Assembly (NCBI GenBank): GCA_034925905.1
Contig: JAYFRL010000012.1
Span: forward strand, 4,118 to 68,117
Direction: 5' to 3'
DNA length: 64,000 bases
Source: JAYFRL01 sp034925905
GTDB lineage: Bacteria; Bacillota; Clostridia; Lachnospirales; Anaerotignaceae
In this document: one piece after another, positions 1 to 8,000 of the stretch
Position numbering within the stretch: position 1 is the stretch's first letter
How the letters are laid out: each line of letters opens with the position of its first letter
The notes under the pieces: generated by a model
Told to the model about the DNA's origin: nothing
The model's database searches: none
The model's input: the letters and a program-made list of their open reading frames with translations, nothing else
Position numbers and translations under genes: made by a program

Positions 1-1
1 G

Positions 2-394
2 GAAGGGGCTGTGTCTGCTTCAGAGCTGCTTGATAACGGAGCTCTACAGGTGTTTTCGTTCGGGCCGGGGCTTGTTTATAATGGCGAAATAAGCGTGACT
101 AGTGATAAAGAAGTGGGTAAAGCTATGGCCAGCAACCCGCGCACAGCAATTGGAATAATAGATAAGCTGCATTATGTTATGGTGGTCTCCGATGGCCGTA
201 CCAAAGCAAGCTCATGGCTTACTCTTTATGAGCTTGCAGCTTTTATGAACGGGCTTGGTGTTACAACTGCGTATAATCTTGACGGAGGAGGATCCTCTGC
301 CATGTATTTCAATGGCAATGTCGTAAACAACCCTACAACCAGCGGAAAAAAGATCTCAGAAAGGAAGGTGAGTGACATTGTCTATATCGGATAA
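2..394 (+). CDS. Phosphodiester glycosidase (NAGPA-type) family protein, C-terminal part
   Basis: This is the last roughly 130 residues of a protein whose start lies left of the window; the frame is open to the first base. The visible part carries the signature of the phosphodiester glycosidase domain family (NAGPA/uncovering-enzyme-like, often annotated as exopolysaccharide biosynthesis protein). A strand reading YNLDGGGSSAMYF is followed by VVNNP and a terminal ERKVSDIVYIG. In this family the DGGGSS and ER-x-VSD elements belong to the active-site core at the C-terminus. Most relatives are exported and act at the cell surface on glycan phosphodiesters; the export signal would be in the missing part. 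The next gene overlaps its end by 23 bases, so the two are probably co-transcribed. The family call is firm, the substrate is unknown. Confidence 0.8.
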   Translation, partial: EGAVSASELLDNGALQVFSFGPGLVYNGEISVTSDKEVGKAMASNPRTAIGIIDKLHYVMVVSDGRTKASSWLTLYELAAFMNGLGVTTAYNLDGGGSSAMYFNGNVVNNPTTSGKKISERKVSDIVYIG

Positions 395-791
395 TAAAAC
401 GAAGAAACAAAAAATCCATAAAACAGTTGTGGCATATATCGGTATTTCCCTGTTCTGCGGTATATTCAGCTTAATATATGAACATTACGGACACGGCGTC
501 TATTCAGGCTATATGGTTTATTTGTTCCTTTTCCCCCTTATAGGAGGGGTGCTTCCCTATGCGGGGATAGGCTTTATAAATAAACTGTGCTTCCCGGGGA
601 GGGTTGCTTTAAATTTATATAATTCGGGGATTGCGACATTAACCGTAGGAGGCTGTTTTAAAGGTGTTTTGGAAATATATGGGACAACTTCCGATTATAT
701 TCTGTTTTACTGGATTGCGGGGATTGCGCTCACGATATCGGGGGTTGCAATTTATATTTTTTCAATGGCAAAGCAATCGAAAAATATATAG
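372..791 (+). CDS. Small multi-pass membrane protein, unknown function
   Basis: A 139-residue protein starting at GTG inside the end of the phosphodiester glycosidase gene, with an AGGAAGG-like ribosome site just upstream (short spacing). Hydrophobic stretches at about residues 19-37, 49-70, 83-101 and 108-131 suggest four membrane helices. The N-terminus (KTKKQK) and C-terminus (KQSKN) are basic, so both probably face the cytoplasm. I do not recognise the family. The overlap suggests translational coupling to the upstream gene and perhaps a shared envelope role, which is inference only. The gene converges with the Crp/Fnr regulator and I see no clear hairpin terminator between them. Confidence 0.6.
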   Translation: MTLSISDNKTKKQKIHKTVVAYIGISLFCGIFSLIYEHYGHGVYSGYMVYLFLFPLIGGVLPYAGIGFINKLCFPGRVALNLYNSGIATLTVGGCFKGVLEIYGTTSDYILFYWIAGIALTISGVAIYIFSMAKQSKNI

Positions 792-889
792 TTTGAAATT
801 TTCCCAGCCAGAAAAAGTTGAGAAAAGCACTTGTATATTATTAACACAAGCGGACTGCAAATGTTGTTATACGCCTATTCGCTTAAAAG

Positions 890-1549
890 CTATAAGAGCT
901 TAAACTGATTTTTATGAAAATTTAAAACACCGTCATCTCTTAGCTTTGAAAGCTCAGCCGACATAGCGCTGCGTTCCACAGAAAGATAATCCGCAAGCTC
1001 CTGACGGTTAAAAGGAATGTCAAACCGGTTGGTTCCTGCTTTTTGGGCTTCGGCCGAAAGATATGCAAGAAGCTTTTCGCGGGTGGTTCGCTTAGACGTG
1101 AATTCGATTTTTTGAGTAAGATATATATTTTTCATTGATACAATATTAAGCATATTTTGAATGAGCTTGCTGTGAAATCCGCATGCCTTAGTGCATGGAA
1201 CGGCCAGCCTGCGGCAGTCAATAAATAAAATTTCGCTTTCGGTCGTTGCAATTACGTTGACCGGAAGCTTTTTTATTTCTGCACAGGCAAAGGATTCGGC
1301 AAACAAATTTCCTGGATCTATGCTTGCAAGTATGCTTCTGTTTCCATAATAGTCGTATTGGACAATCTGAACCTGCCCGGACAAAACGATGCCGAACAAC
1401 TTTGTGCTTTCGCCGCCTAATAATACTGTTTGGCCTTTTTCATAACAAACCGTTTTCGCGGACAGGCATGAAAGAAGAGGCTGCAAATTTGATTCTTCAA
1501 TTCCTTTAAACAGACTGACTGTTTTAAGTAATTCAAAATATTTTTTCAT
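890..1549 (-). CDS. Crp/Fnr family transcriptional regulator (HcpR-like by context)
   Basis: A 219-residue protein with the Crp/Fnr layout. An N-terminal cyclic-nucleotide-binding-type beta-roll covers about residues 10-125, including GQVQIVQYDYYGNRSILASIDPGNLFAES. A long dimer helix follows, then a C-terminal winged helix at about 150-219, with RTTREKLLAYLSAEA and the recognition region NRQELADYLSVERSAMSAELSKL. It is divergent from a ferredoxin-cupin-rubredoxin-hcp operon. In many anaerobes Crp/Fnr proteins called HcpR control hcp in response to nitric oxide or nitrite, so this is the likely regulator; the assignment is by context. Several cysteines are present in the sensor half (CLSAKTVC, FACAE, CTKAC), but I cannot tell whether they bind a cofactor. 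Two inverted repeats lie on its own promoter, suggesting autoregulation. Confidence 0.85.
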   Translation of the reverse strand: MKKYFELLKTVSLFKGIEESNLQPLLSCLSAKTVCYEKGQTVLLGGESTKLFGIVLSGQVQIVQYDYYGNRSILASIDPGNLFAESFACAEIKKLPVNVIATTESEILFIDCRRLAVPCTKACGFHSKLIQNMLNIVSMKNIYLTQKIEFTSKRTTREKLLAYLSAEAQKAGTNRFDIPFNRQELADYLSVERSAMSAELSKLRDDGVLNFHKNQFKLL

Positions 1550-1581
1550 AAAATCCTCTTTTCGTTGGAATTACAACAGAC

Positions 1582-1596
1582 TTATTGTATCAATAA
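1582..1596. promoter_or_regulatory. Inverted repeat TTATTG-TAT-CAATAA, candidate Crp/Fnr-family operator
   Basis: A perfect 6-3-6 inverted repeat in the divergent spacer between the Crp/Fnr gene and the ferredoxin/hcp operon. It covers the -10 box and probable start site of the regulator promoter. The family binds two-fold symmetric sites, so this fits an autoregulatory operator. Binding is inferred. Confidence 0.45.
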
Positions 1597-1621
1597 TAGT
1601 AAACTCAAGACATAAAGTCAA
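1593..1621 (-). promoter_or_regulatory. Promoter of the Crp/Fnr regulator gene
   Basis: On the minus strand TTGACT (1621-1616) and TATTAT (1598-1593) are separated by exactly 17 bases. The start codon of the regulator is about 44 bases further on. Two inverted repeats overlap the -10 and -35 elements. Confidence 0.6.
1609..1619. promoter_or_regulatory. Inverted repeat GAC-N5-GTC, candidate second operator
   Basis: The halves GAC and GTC are separated by ATAAA, and the right flank extends to GTCAAC. This resembles the TTGAC-N5-GTCAA type of site described for HcpR-like regulators, but the left half matches only in GAC. It overlaps the regulator's -35 box. Confidence 0.35.
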
Positions 1622-1665
1622 CAACAAGGTCAAATAATACATTCAAAGAAAGGGGTAAACGGAAT

Positions 1666-2370
1666 ATGATTAGGAAAATAATTAAAATCGACGAAGGAAA
1701 ATGCAACGGTTGCGGTTTGTGCGCTAAGGCCTGCCATGAAGGCGCTATCGGTATGGTTAACGGGAAAGCAAAACTTCTCCGTGACGATTATTGCGACGGC
1801 CTGGGGGATTGTCTTCCGGCTTGCCCAACAGGAGCCATAAGCTTTAAAGAACGTGAAGCGGCTAAGTATAACGAAGCCGAGGTTTTGAAAAACAAAATGA
1901 ATAAGCAGGGCAAAACGCTGCCATGCGGCTGCCCCGGAACACAGTCCAGAACCATCCGCCGGAAAGCTGAAGCCGAAACCGTAAGGAGCGATATGTCTGA
2001 AAGCAAAAGCCGGCTCTCGCAGTGGCCCGTTCAAATCAAGCTTGCCCCGGTTAACGCTCCATATTTTACCGATGCAAACCTTTTGATTGCCGCTGATTGC
2101 ACGGCATATGCCTATGGGGATTTTCACAACAGGTTTATTAAGAATAAAGTAACCCTTATCGGCTGCCCCAAGCTTGACGAAGGAGATTATGCCGATAAGC
2201 TTACGGAGATTATAAAAAACAACAGCATAAAAAGCGTTACTGTCGTGCGAATGGAGGTTCCGTGCTGTGGAGGAATTGAAAACGCTGTTAAAAAAGCGCT
2301 TCAAAACAGCGGCAAATTCATTTCCTGGCAGGTGGTTACAATTTCAACCGACGGCAGGATCCTTGATTAA
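1666..2370 (+). CDS. Ferredoxin-type iron-sulfur protein associated with hcp
   Basis: A 234-residue soluble protein starting at ATG behind an AAAGGGG ribosome site. The N-terminal 60 residues hold two iron-sulfur motifs: CNGCGLCAKACHEGAI, then YCDGLGDCLPACPTGAI, where the second cluster has an unusual Cys-x5-Cys-x3-Cys-Pro spacing. A further cysteine group, LPCGCPGTQSR, lies at about residue 85, and the C-terminal half has LIGCPK and VPCCGG. Proteins of this layout occur next to hcp in many strict anaerobes and are thought to pass electrons to or from the hybrid cluster protein. It is the first gene of a run with cupin, rubredoxin and hcp, all in the same direction and 18-26 bases apart. Role in electron supply is inference from context. 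Confidence 0.85.
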   Translation: MIRKIIKIDEGKCNGCGLCAKACHEGAIGMVNGKAKLLRDDYCDGLGDCLPACPTGAISFKEREAAKYNEAEVLKNKMNKQGKTLPCGCPGTQSRTIRRKAEAETVRSDMSESKSRLSQWPVQIKLAPVNAPYFTDANLLIAADCTAYAYGDFHNRFIKNKVTLIGCPKLDEGDYADKLTEIIKNNSIKSVTVVRMEVPCCGGIENAVKKALQNSGKFISWQVVTISTDGRILD

Positions 2371-2388
2371 TATGAGGGGGAATTAATC

Positions 2389-2703
2389 ATGATAGAAAAA
2401 GAATATAGGTTTTCAAGGACTGATGAAAAGGCAATAGAAAAAGTCATATTTGATGAAAATCTCCATTATATCCATATGGTGTTTAACAGAGGAGAAGGGT
2501 TGCCGGAGCATTTTTCAAATTCAAATGTGTATATGACAGTTGTCAGAGGAAGGCTCTCCATCGGGCTTGATGAACAGGAACCCCATGAATATGAGGCCGG
2601 AACTTTGCTTAAAATCTCGGTTCAAACCAAAATGAATGTTAAAAATTTACATCCGGACACGCTGGAAGTTATAATTGTGAAGGCTCCGGCCCCGGCAAAC
2701 TAA
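2389..2703 (+). CDS. Small cupin-domain protein
   Basis: A 104-residue single-domain protein preceded by GAGGGGG. The sequence has the two cupin motif regions: [26 protein letters not shown], with the G-x5-H-x4 character of motif 1 but few histidines, and [21 protein letters not shown] for motif 2. Cupins form a small beta-barrel that often binds a metal. The ligand set here looks incomplete, so I make no claim of enzyme activity. Its position between the ferredoxin and rubredoxin genes suggests a part in the same stress response, for example sensing or scavenging, but that is inference. Confidence 0.75.
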   Translation: MIEKEYRFSRTDEKAIEKVIFDENLHYIHMVFNRGEGLPEHFSNSNVYMTVVRGRLSIGLDEQEPHEYEAGTLLKISVQTKMNVKNLHPDTLEVIIVKAPAPAN

Positions 2704-2722
2704 GAAGACGGAGGGAAATCAA

Positions 2723-2887
2723 ATGAAGAAATACAGATGTATTCCATGCGGTTATGTATATGATCCTTTGCTTGGCGATCCGGATAGTGGCATAGCCCCA
2801 GGCACGCTGTTTAAGGACATACCGGACGACTGGCAGTGTCCGATTTGTTTTGTTGGCAAGGATGAATTTGAAACTATTGAAGATTAA
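2723..2887 (+). CDS. Rubredoxin
   Basis: A 54-residue protein starting at ATG behind GGAGGG. It has both rubredoxin knuckles, [10 protein letters not shown] (Cys6, Cys9) and [13 protein letters not shown] (Cys39, Cys42), which together hold one iron in a Cys4 site. The conserved PGT-x-F-x-D-I-PDDW stretch lies between them. Length is normal for the family. Rubredoxins are small one-electron carriers. In clostridia they feed oxygen, peroxide and NO-detoxifying proteins. The gene sits 26 bases before hcp, so it probably supplies the hybrid cluster protein or works beside it. Confidence 0.95.
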   Translation: MKKYRCIPCGYVYDPLLGDPDSGIAPGTLFKDIPDDWQCPICFVGKDEFETIED

Positions 2888-2913
2888 ATAATACTAAAAA
2901 GGAGGAAAGAAAA

Positions 2914-4542
2914 ATGAGCATGTTTTGTTACCAGTGTCAAGAAACCGCAGGAGGAAAAGGCTGCACAATGCGCGGCGTATGCGGTAAAACCGAGGAGGTT
3001 GCAAGGCTTTTAGATCTTTTGATTTACACACTTAAGGGCATTTCGGAAATCGTAGTCAAGGAAAAGCTCGATACTAAAAAGCTTGACAATGCTAATCATG
3101 AAATGCTAAACAGCTTGTTTATGACAATAACCAACGCTAACTTTGATGATGGCTCTATTGAAAAGCAGATAACAAAGATGATTGATATCAGAGATGGCCT
3201 TAGAAAGTCTGTTGACGGCAGAGCTTTGCATGATGCGGCTACATTCGTTGTAACTTCCAGAGAATCTATGCTTGAAAAGGCTGCCTTAGTAGGCGTACTT
3301 TCAACTGCAAACGAGGATGTGCGTTCTCTCCGCGAGATGATTACATACGGGCTCAAAGGCATGGCGGCTTATACGGAGCATGCAAAAAATATCGGGAAAG
3401 AAAACCTTGATGTCAATGCCTTTATTTATGAAGCCTTGGCAGCCACGCTGGACGATTCGCTCTCGGCAGACGAGCTTGTGGCTTTAACTCTTAAAACGGG
3501 CGAATATGGCGTAAAAGCCATGGCGCTCCTTGACGAGGCAAACACATCCAGATTTGGCAATCCTGAAATTACGGAAGTAAGTATTGGTGTAAGAAAAAAT
3601 CCGGCAATCCTTATCTCAGGGCATGATTTAACCGACCTTGAACAGCTCCTTGAGCAGACAAAGGACACAGGAGTGGATGTCTATACCCATAGCGAGATGC
3701 TTCCGGCGCATTATTACCCTGCTTTCAAAAAATATGAGAACTTCGCCGGAAACTATGGCAATGCATGGTGGAAGCAAATCGGAGAGTTTGAGTCCTTCCA
3801 CGGCCCGATTTTGTTTACAACAAACTGTATTGTTCCGCCCAGGAGCGAAGAGGTCAGAAACAGAATTTTTACTACCGGTTCAACCGGCTTCCCGGGGTGT
3901 AAGCATATTAAGCCTGATAAAAGCGGCAAAAAAGACTTTTCCGAAATCATTGCTCTTGCAAAAAAACTTCCTGTGCCTGAAGAAATCGAAACAGGAAGCA
4001 TTATAGGCGGCTTTGCCCATAACCAGGTTATGGCCTTGGCGGATAAGATTGTGGAGGCTGTTAAATCGGGAGCTATCAGAAAATTCTTTGTTATGGCCGG
4101 ATGCGACGGGCGCATGAAGTCCAGAGAATATTATACGGAATTTGCCCAGAAGCTTCCAAAAGACACCGTGATTTTAACCGCGGGATGCGCAAAATACCGC
4201 TATAATAAGCTTAAACTCGGTGACATAGGCGGAATCCCCAGAGTTTTAGACGCAGGGCAGTGCAACGACTCTTATTCGCTTGCAGTTATTGCTCTTAAGC
4301 TTAAGGAAGTGTTCGGGCTTGATGATATAAATAAACTGCCGATCGTTTTTAATATCGCATGGTATGAACAGAAAGCCGTAATTGTTCTTCTTGCGCTCTT
4401 ATATTTAGGGGTTAAAAATATTCATCTCGGGCCTACGCTTCCGGGCTTCCTTTCTCCTAATGTGGCAAAGGTTCTGATAGATAAATTCGGTATTGCAGGT
4501 ATTGGTACTGTAGATGAGGATATTGAAATGTTTATGGTATAA
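2914..4542 (+). CDS. hcp: Hybrid cluster protein (hydroxylamine reductase / NO reductase)
   Basis: A 542-residue cytoplasmic iron-sulfur protein. The N-terminal cysteines are Cys5-x2-Cys8-x8-Cys17-x5-Cys23, the spacing of the [4Fe-4S] type known from Desulfovibrio, not the [2Fe-2S] type of enteric bacteria. All expected ligands of the hybrid iron-sulfur-oxygen cluster can be placed: His237, Glu261, Cys305, Cys397, Cys425, Cys450, Glu485 and Lys487. The enzyme was first described as a hydroxylamine reductase and is now linked to nitric oxide reduction. It ends the ferredoxin-cupin-rubredoxin-hcp run under the divergent Crp/Fnr regulator. There is no separate hcr reductase gene, so the ferredoxin and rubredoxin are the likely electron donors. 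Confidence 0.96.
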   Translation: MSMFCYQCQETAGGKGCTMRGVCGKTEEVARLLDLLIYTLKGISEIVVKEKLDTKKLDNANHEMLNSLFMTITNANFDDGSIEKQITKMIDIRDGLRKSVDGRALHDAATFVVTSRESMLEKAALVGVLSTANEDVRSLREMITYGLKGMAAYTEHAKNIGKENLDVNAFIYEALAATLDDSLSADELVALTLKTGEYGVKAMALLDEANTSRFGNPEITEVSIGVRKNPAILISGHDLTDLEQLLEQTKDTGVDVYTHSEMLPAHYYPAFKKYENFAGNYGNAWWKQIGEFESFHGPILFTTNCIVPPRSEEVRNRIFTTGSTGFPGCKHIKPDKSGKKDFSEIIALAKKLPVPEEIETGSIIGGFAHNQVMALADKIVEAVKSGAIRKFFVMAGCDGRMKSREYYTEFAQKLPKDTVILTAGCAKYRYNKLKLGDIGGIPRVLDAGQCNDSYSLAVIALKLKEVFGLDDINKLPIVFNIAWYEQKAVIVLLALLYLGVKNIHLGPTLPGFLSPNVAKVLIDKFGIAGIGTVDEDIEMFMV

Positions 4543-4553
4543 AAGATAGAACC

Positions 4554-4600
4554 CGTCCCGCCGGTATGGTATAATCATTCGACGGGACGCTATTTTTTTT
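4554..4600 (+). terminator. Terminator after hcp, with unusually long loop
   Basis: CGTCCCG (4554-4560) pairs with CGGGACG (4583-4589) and is followed by a run of T. The loop is about 22 bases, long for an intrinsic terminator, and contains an extended -10 promoter element. Confidence 0.7.
4570..4575 (+). promoter_or_regulatory. Extended -10 element inside the hcp terminator loop
   Basis: The loop reads TATGGTATAAT, a perfect TG-n-TATAAT extended -10 (TATAAT at 4570-4575). The -35 position 17 bases upstream is poor (TAGAAC). Transcription would begin near 4582, about 32 bases before the HD-domain gene and its AGGGGGG ribosome site, so this probably drives that gene. Confidence 0.45.
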
Positions 4601-4613
4601 AGGGGGGAAAGCT

Positions 4614-5108
4614 ATGGGCAAAATAGGGCAGGTAATAGATGCTATGATTAAGTATTACTCCGGCGACGCTCGGAGGATTAACCATTTTTTAAAGGTTTAC
4701 GGCTTTGCCAAGGCTATCGGTGAAATTGAGGGCATAGACACAAGAACGCAGCATATACTTGAGGTTGCAGCGTTAACCCATGACATAGGAATTAAAAACA
4801 GTGAAAGAAAGTATAATAGCTCATCAGGCAGCTACCAGCAGATTGAAGGTCCGCCGGAAGCAAAAAAGCTGCTTACGGATTTGAATTTTGAGACGGATAT
4901 AATAGACAGGGTATGCTGGCTTATTGAGCGTCATCATACCTATACGGATATTAAAGGGATGGATTATCAGATATTGGTTGAAGCGGATTTTCTTGTAAAC
5001 GCTTATGAAGACAATATGTCCCGGGAATCAATCGGCAGCTTCAAAGAAAAAATTTTTGCTACAAAGCCGGGTAAAGAACTGTTAATGATGATATACGTGG
5101 CGGAGTAA
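4614..5108 (+). CDS. HD-domain protein (putative phosphohydrolase)
   Basis: A 164-residue soluble protein behind a strong AGGGGGGAAAG ribosome site. The metal-binding HD signature is visible: an early histidine (RRINHFLKVYGFAKAIG), LTHDIGIKNSE at about residues 61-70, then LIERHHTY and VEADFLVN with the distal Asp. This is the arrangement of small stand-alone HD hydrolases, which act on nucleotides or phosphate esters. The substrate cannot be read from the sequence. It is separated from hcp by a terminator and probably has its own promoter in the terminator loop, so it need not share the hcp response. Confidence 0.8.
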   Translation: MGKIGQVIDAMIKYYSGDARRINHFLKVYGFAKAIGEIEGIDTRTQHILEVAALTHDIGIKNSERKYNSSSGSYQQIEGPPEAKKLLTDLNFETDIIDRVCWLIERHHTYTDIKGMDYQILVEADFLVNAYEDNMSRESIGSFKEKIFATKPGKELLMMIYVAE

Positions 5109-5320
5109 ATACATTATGCCGATTTATGTAAACATATAATAACTATTAGTATATGACGGGTTATATTCCAAAAAAGCAAAATATATCTAAACTTGTAATT
5201 GTGGAAATTTAAGATATAAATTTTTATTATAAAAATGCCTGGACATAACATAAAATGAGCTGAATTTCAAGCCTTGTACTTTTTGCCTAATTGGTGTATT
5301 AAGTATTAGAGGTGATTTTT

Positions 5321-6235
5321 ATGGAGCAAAAAAGTATGACTGCGCTTATAAGTGCGTTTTCCAGGGCATATCATTCGCAAAGCAATGAAATTACAATTTT
5401 TGATGATAGCATGGCAAAATTGCTTTTATCAGAAGCGGAATATGCACAGATTGCAAAGAGCATGGCTAACGGGGTAAAGTTTTTCAACCCGTCATTTTCT
5501 GGTAATGAAGACGAGGCACTGCGCTGGATTGTAGATAACCAGCTTTCTCCGTCTCCTCTTGGCAGAGCGGCATATGCCGAAAAAATGCTTAAAAACGCAG
5601 TTAATATTGGCACAATGCAGTATTTAATTTTTGCAGCAGGGTATGATACCTTTGCCTGCCGCCAGCCAAGCTGGGCAAATAAGATTCAAATTTTTGAGAT
5701 AGACCATCCTTTAGTTATAAAGGATAAAATGGCAAGGCTTGAAAGGAATGATATACCAGCCACAGATAAAGTTCATTATGTTTCAGCAGATTTTACAAAA
5801 GACATGTGGCAAAAAGCATTGTTGGACGAACCTGCTTTTTGCCGGGACAAAGTCAGCTTTTGCAGCCTGCTTGGGTTATCCTATTATCTTTCAAAGCAAG
5901 ATTTTTCAGAAATGCTGTTAATTATTGGCGGGCTTCTTCCAAAGGGAAGCGCCTTGGTTTTTGACTATCCGGATCAGGACACTTATACTGATAAAGCCGG
6001 AGAAAGAACGAAAAAGCAATTGCTATTGGCCAAAGAAGCAAAAGAAAGCATGCTTGCCGGTTATTCATATAAAGATATTGAAAACATACTTGAAAAAGCC
6101 GGATTTTTAATTTATGAGCATTTGGAGCCAGACGAAATAACAAGGCAATATTTTTATGAGTATAATGCATCAAATCCAAACCATAAAATTATTGCATTTG
6201 ACAATGTAAACTATTGCCTGGCGGTAAAAAAATAA
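5321..6235 (+). CDS. Class I SAM-dependent methyltransferase, leucine carboxyl methyltransferase-like family
   Basis: A 304-residue protein. I chose the ATG at 5321, spaced correctly from AGAGGTG, over a GTG three codons upstream. The region SPLGRAAYAEKMLKNAV followed by YLIFAAGYDTFACRQP is the SAM-binding entry of the LCM/PPM family, where a glycine-rich loop replaces the usual motif I. Next comes FEIDHPLVIKDKMARL with the ribose-binding acid, then VSADFTKDMW. In this family many bacterial members methylate small molecules or polyketides, while the eukaryotic ones act on protein carboxyl groups. Nothing nearby suggests a substrate. It stands alone between an HD gene and a large convergent HTH gene, with a strong bidirectional terminator after it. 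Confidence 0.8.
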   Translation: MEQKSMTALISAFSRAYHSQSNEITIFDDSMAKLLLSEAEYAQIAKSMANGVKFFNPSFSGNEDEALRWIVDNQLSPSPLGRAAYAEKMLKNAVNIGTMQYLIFAAGYDTFACRQPSWANKIQIFEIDHPLVIKDKMARLERNDIPATDKVHYVSADFTKDMWQKALLDEPAFCRDKVSFCSLLGLSYYLSKQDFSEMLLIIGGLLPKGSALVFDYPDQDTYTDKAGERTKKQLLLAKEAKESMLAGYSYKDIENILEKAGFLIYEHLEPDEITRQYFYEYNASNPNHKIIAFDNVNYCLAVKK

Positions 6236-6335
6236 AAAAAAATCAACCTTCTGGTTTGTTTAATTAATATTGTGCCTTGGCACGGATTTTAAATTTAACA
6301 ACAAAAAATCAAAACAGATTTAAGCCTTCTAATTA

Positions 6336-6382
6336 AGTTAATAAAACGTCCGGCGGATATTTCGCCGGACGTTTTATTAACT
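6336..6382. terminator. Bidirectional terminator, 20-bp perfect palindrome arms
   Basis: The left arm 6336-6355 and right arm 6363-6382 are exact reverse complements around a 7-base loop. The GC core is CGTCCGGCG, with AATAAAA/TTTTATT flanks giving T-runs on both strands. It separates the convergent methyltransferase and HTH genes. Confidence 0.85.
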
Positions 6383-6441
6383 AGAAAACATATAAAGCCG
6401 GGCAAATGGCTAAGTGCTTTATTTTTAGAAATTAAAACGTG

Positions 6442-7938
6442 TTACAGATTTTGTTTTTCTAAGGAATTAAGGAAGCCCTGTATTTGCTGTTGGCTTTTTT
6501 TGTTATCCGTTTTTCTGCTTTGTTCTTTAGATAAATATTGGTCAAAAGCTGAAGTCATGCCAGGTTCATTAAAGGCAAATATCGTAGACAGTGCTTCCTG
6601 AGCTATAATTACGCCAGAACCTTCTTTGCAGTATACAAGCATGTCGTTCATCAGGTCTTTGGTTACATGAATATTGTAATTTTCGTATTTTTGAGAAAAG
6701 AGCAAAGCGTTTTTCAAGTGCGCCTTATATTCTTCGCAGGTATAAAATGTTTTTTCAAGGTCTGAGAATTTTGTTAACGGCATAACTATTTTACCGTCTA
6801 TTACTTCTTGCACATTAGGCAAGCGGATTAATTCGGTTATGGTAAAGTTTTTAATGCTTTTCTCAAAAGAACGAAAACTTTCGCCTCTAAGATGCATAAG
6901 CTTTTCTGCCTTACTGCGGTGGTTTAGGTTTTTGGCTACCCATTCGGGCATAGTAAACAACGAAAGGGCTTTGTGCATTAAGGTCGCATTCCCGCTTGCA
7001 GCCTCCATTTCCAAATATAATTTCCAAAAATGAGTACCGGAGCCGGTTTTAAATATTTGCATAAGCGGGCGGCAAAGGATGAAATAATCCAAAAATTCTT
7101 TTTCCAAAGCCTCTACTGCCGTTTGGTTGTTTATATATAAGCTTAGGTTGTTTTCAGTGTGACCTTTCACAGAGGAAGAGAGAACGGCGGTAAGGGATGT
7201 GGCAACAAACAGCGTTTTTTGGAATAAGCCGTCGCGCAGCCTTGGATAATAGTATGGCTCCACCATTCCTGTCATATATATGGGGATCCATTTGTCAAGA
7301 GCCTCGATCATTTCACCTAAAGAGCGGTTTATTGTGTGAATAATCTTAATGCGGTTTCCTTTCTCTATTACTTGATAAAGCAAGGAAGACCACATTTTTA
7401 CAAAATTACTGTCTTCATACATCCAGCTCATGTTTTCATCTGAAAAAAGAAGCAATGTCCGGGGAGCGGGAGCATTAATAACAGTATTTAAAAAACCGAT
7501 TACAGCTTGGCGTTTACCTTCATTACCATAATTATATATAGGAACAGACAGGTTTTTTTCTTCTGTTTTTGGAAAGGCAGAAAAATTGTTTTGCAAGCTT
7601 AAGTATGACATTTTGCTAAGAAATTTTTCCACAGCCGCGTTTTTTGTGTCTGAGGAAGACAAGTAACCGAAAATAAGCTCGGCTGCCCAAGCTATGTCGT
7701 CCGGCCATTCTTTCCCCGGACAGATTTCATCTGACGCAGCTTTTTTTTGATAGCCATCTTTAATTTTTTTTGCAAAATACAAACATGCCGGGTCTAAAAA
7801 ATTTTGATGCTTTGGAAGTTCTCGTTTGCCTGAGCGCAAACGGCTTATAGTGGAAGGATCCACATGTATGGCCATTCCAAGAACGCTGTTTTTTGTATTT
7901 GTCAGCTGCATTAAAAAATTTAGTTTCTGAGAAAACAT
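6442..7938 (-). CDS. Large protein with N-terminal helix-turn-helix, unknown C-terminal domain
   Basis: A 498-residue protein; ATG at 7938 lies behind a G-rich site (AATGGGGGT), and an alternative ATG is five codons upstream. Residues 1-45 look like an XRE-type HTH (KLNFLMQLTNTKNSVLGMAIHVDPSTISRLRSGKRELPK). The remaining 450 residues match nothing I recognise. Roughly the middle third has alternating strands and helices: APRTLLLFSDENMSW, then GNRIKIIHTINR, then KTLFVATSLTAVLSSS, with a phospholipase-D-like or sensor-domain rhythm but no HKD motif. The C-terminal third is helical, with FTITELIRLPNVQEVIDG. No membrane segment is seen. It probably is a one-component regulator of an unknown signal. 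It is divergent from a doubtful small ORF, with a 17-bp palindrome next to its promoter. Confidence 0.7.
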   Translation of the reverse strand: MFSQKLNFLMQLTNTKNSVLGMAIHVDPSTISRLRSGKRELPKHQNFLDPACLYFAKKIKDGYQKKAASDEICPGKEWPDDIAWAAELIFGYLSSSDTKNAAVEKFLSKMSYLSLQNNFSAFPKTEEKNLSVPIYNYGNEGKRQAVIGFLNTVINAPAPRTLLLFSDENMSWMYEDSNFVKMWSSLLYQVIEKGNRIKIIHTINRSLGEMIEALDKWIPIYMTGMVEPYYYPRLRDGLFQKTLFVATSLTAVLSSSVKGHTENNLSLYINNQTAVEALEKEFLDYFILCRPLMQIFKTGSGTHFWKLYLEMEAASGNATLMHKALSLFTMPEWVAKNLNHRSKAEKLMHLRGESFRSFEKSIKNFTITELIRLPNVQEVIDGKIVMPLTKFSDLEKTFYTCEEYKAHLKNALLFSQKYENYNIHVTKDLMNDMLVYCKEGSGVIIAQEALSTIFAFNEPGMTSAFDQYLSKEQSRKTDNKKSQQQIQGFLNSLEKQNL

Positions 7939-7964
7939 AAATTTTACCCCCATTCCTTAATAAA

Positions 7965-7993
7965 ATTTTAGCATATAAAACCATTGTACACAA
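7965..7993 (-). promoter_or_regulatory. Promoter of the large HTH gene
   Basis: On the minus strand TTGTGT (7993-7988) and TAAAAT (7970-7965) are 17 bases apart, with an extended -10 TG one base before TAAAAT. The start codon follows about 27 bases after the -10. Confidence 0.55.
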
Positions 7994-8000
7994 GCTGCTT

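Noticed and set aside
1630..2304. Long antisense ORF (224 codons) opposite the ferredoxin gene
   Set aside because: It lies within a gene whose protein has clear cysteine motifs and a ribosome site; the antisense translation has no recognisable domain.
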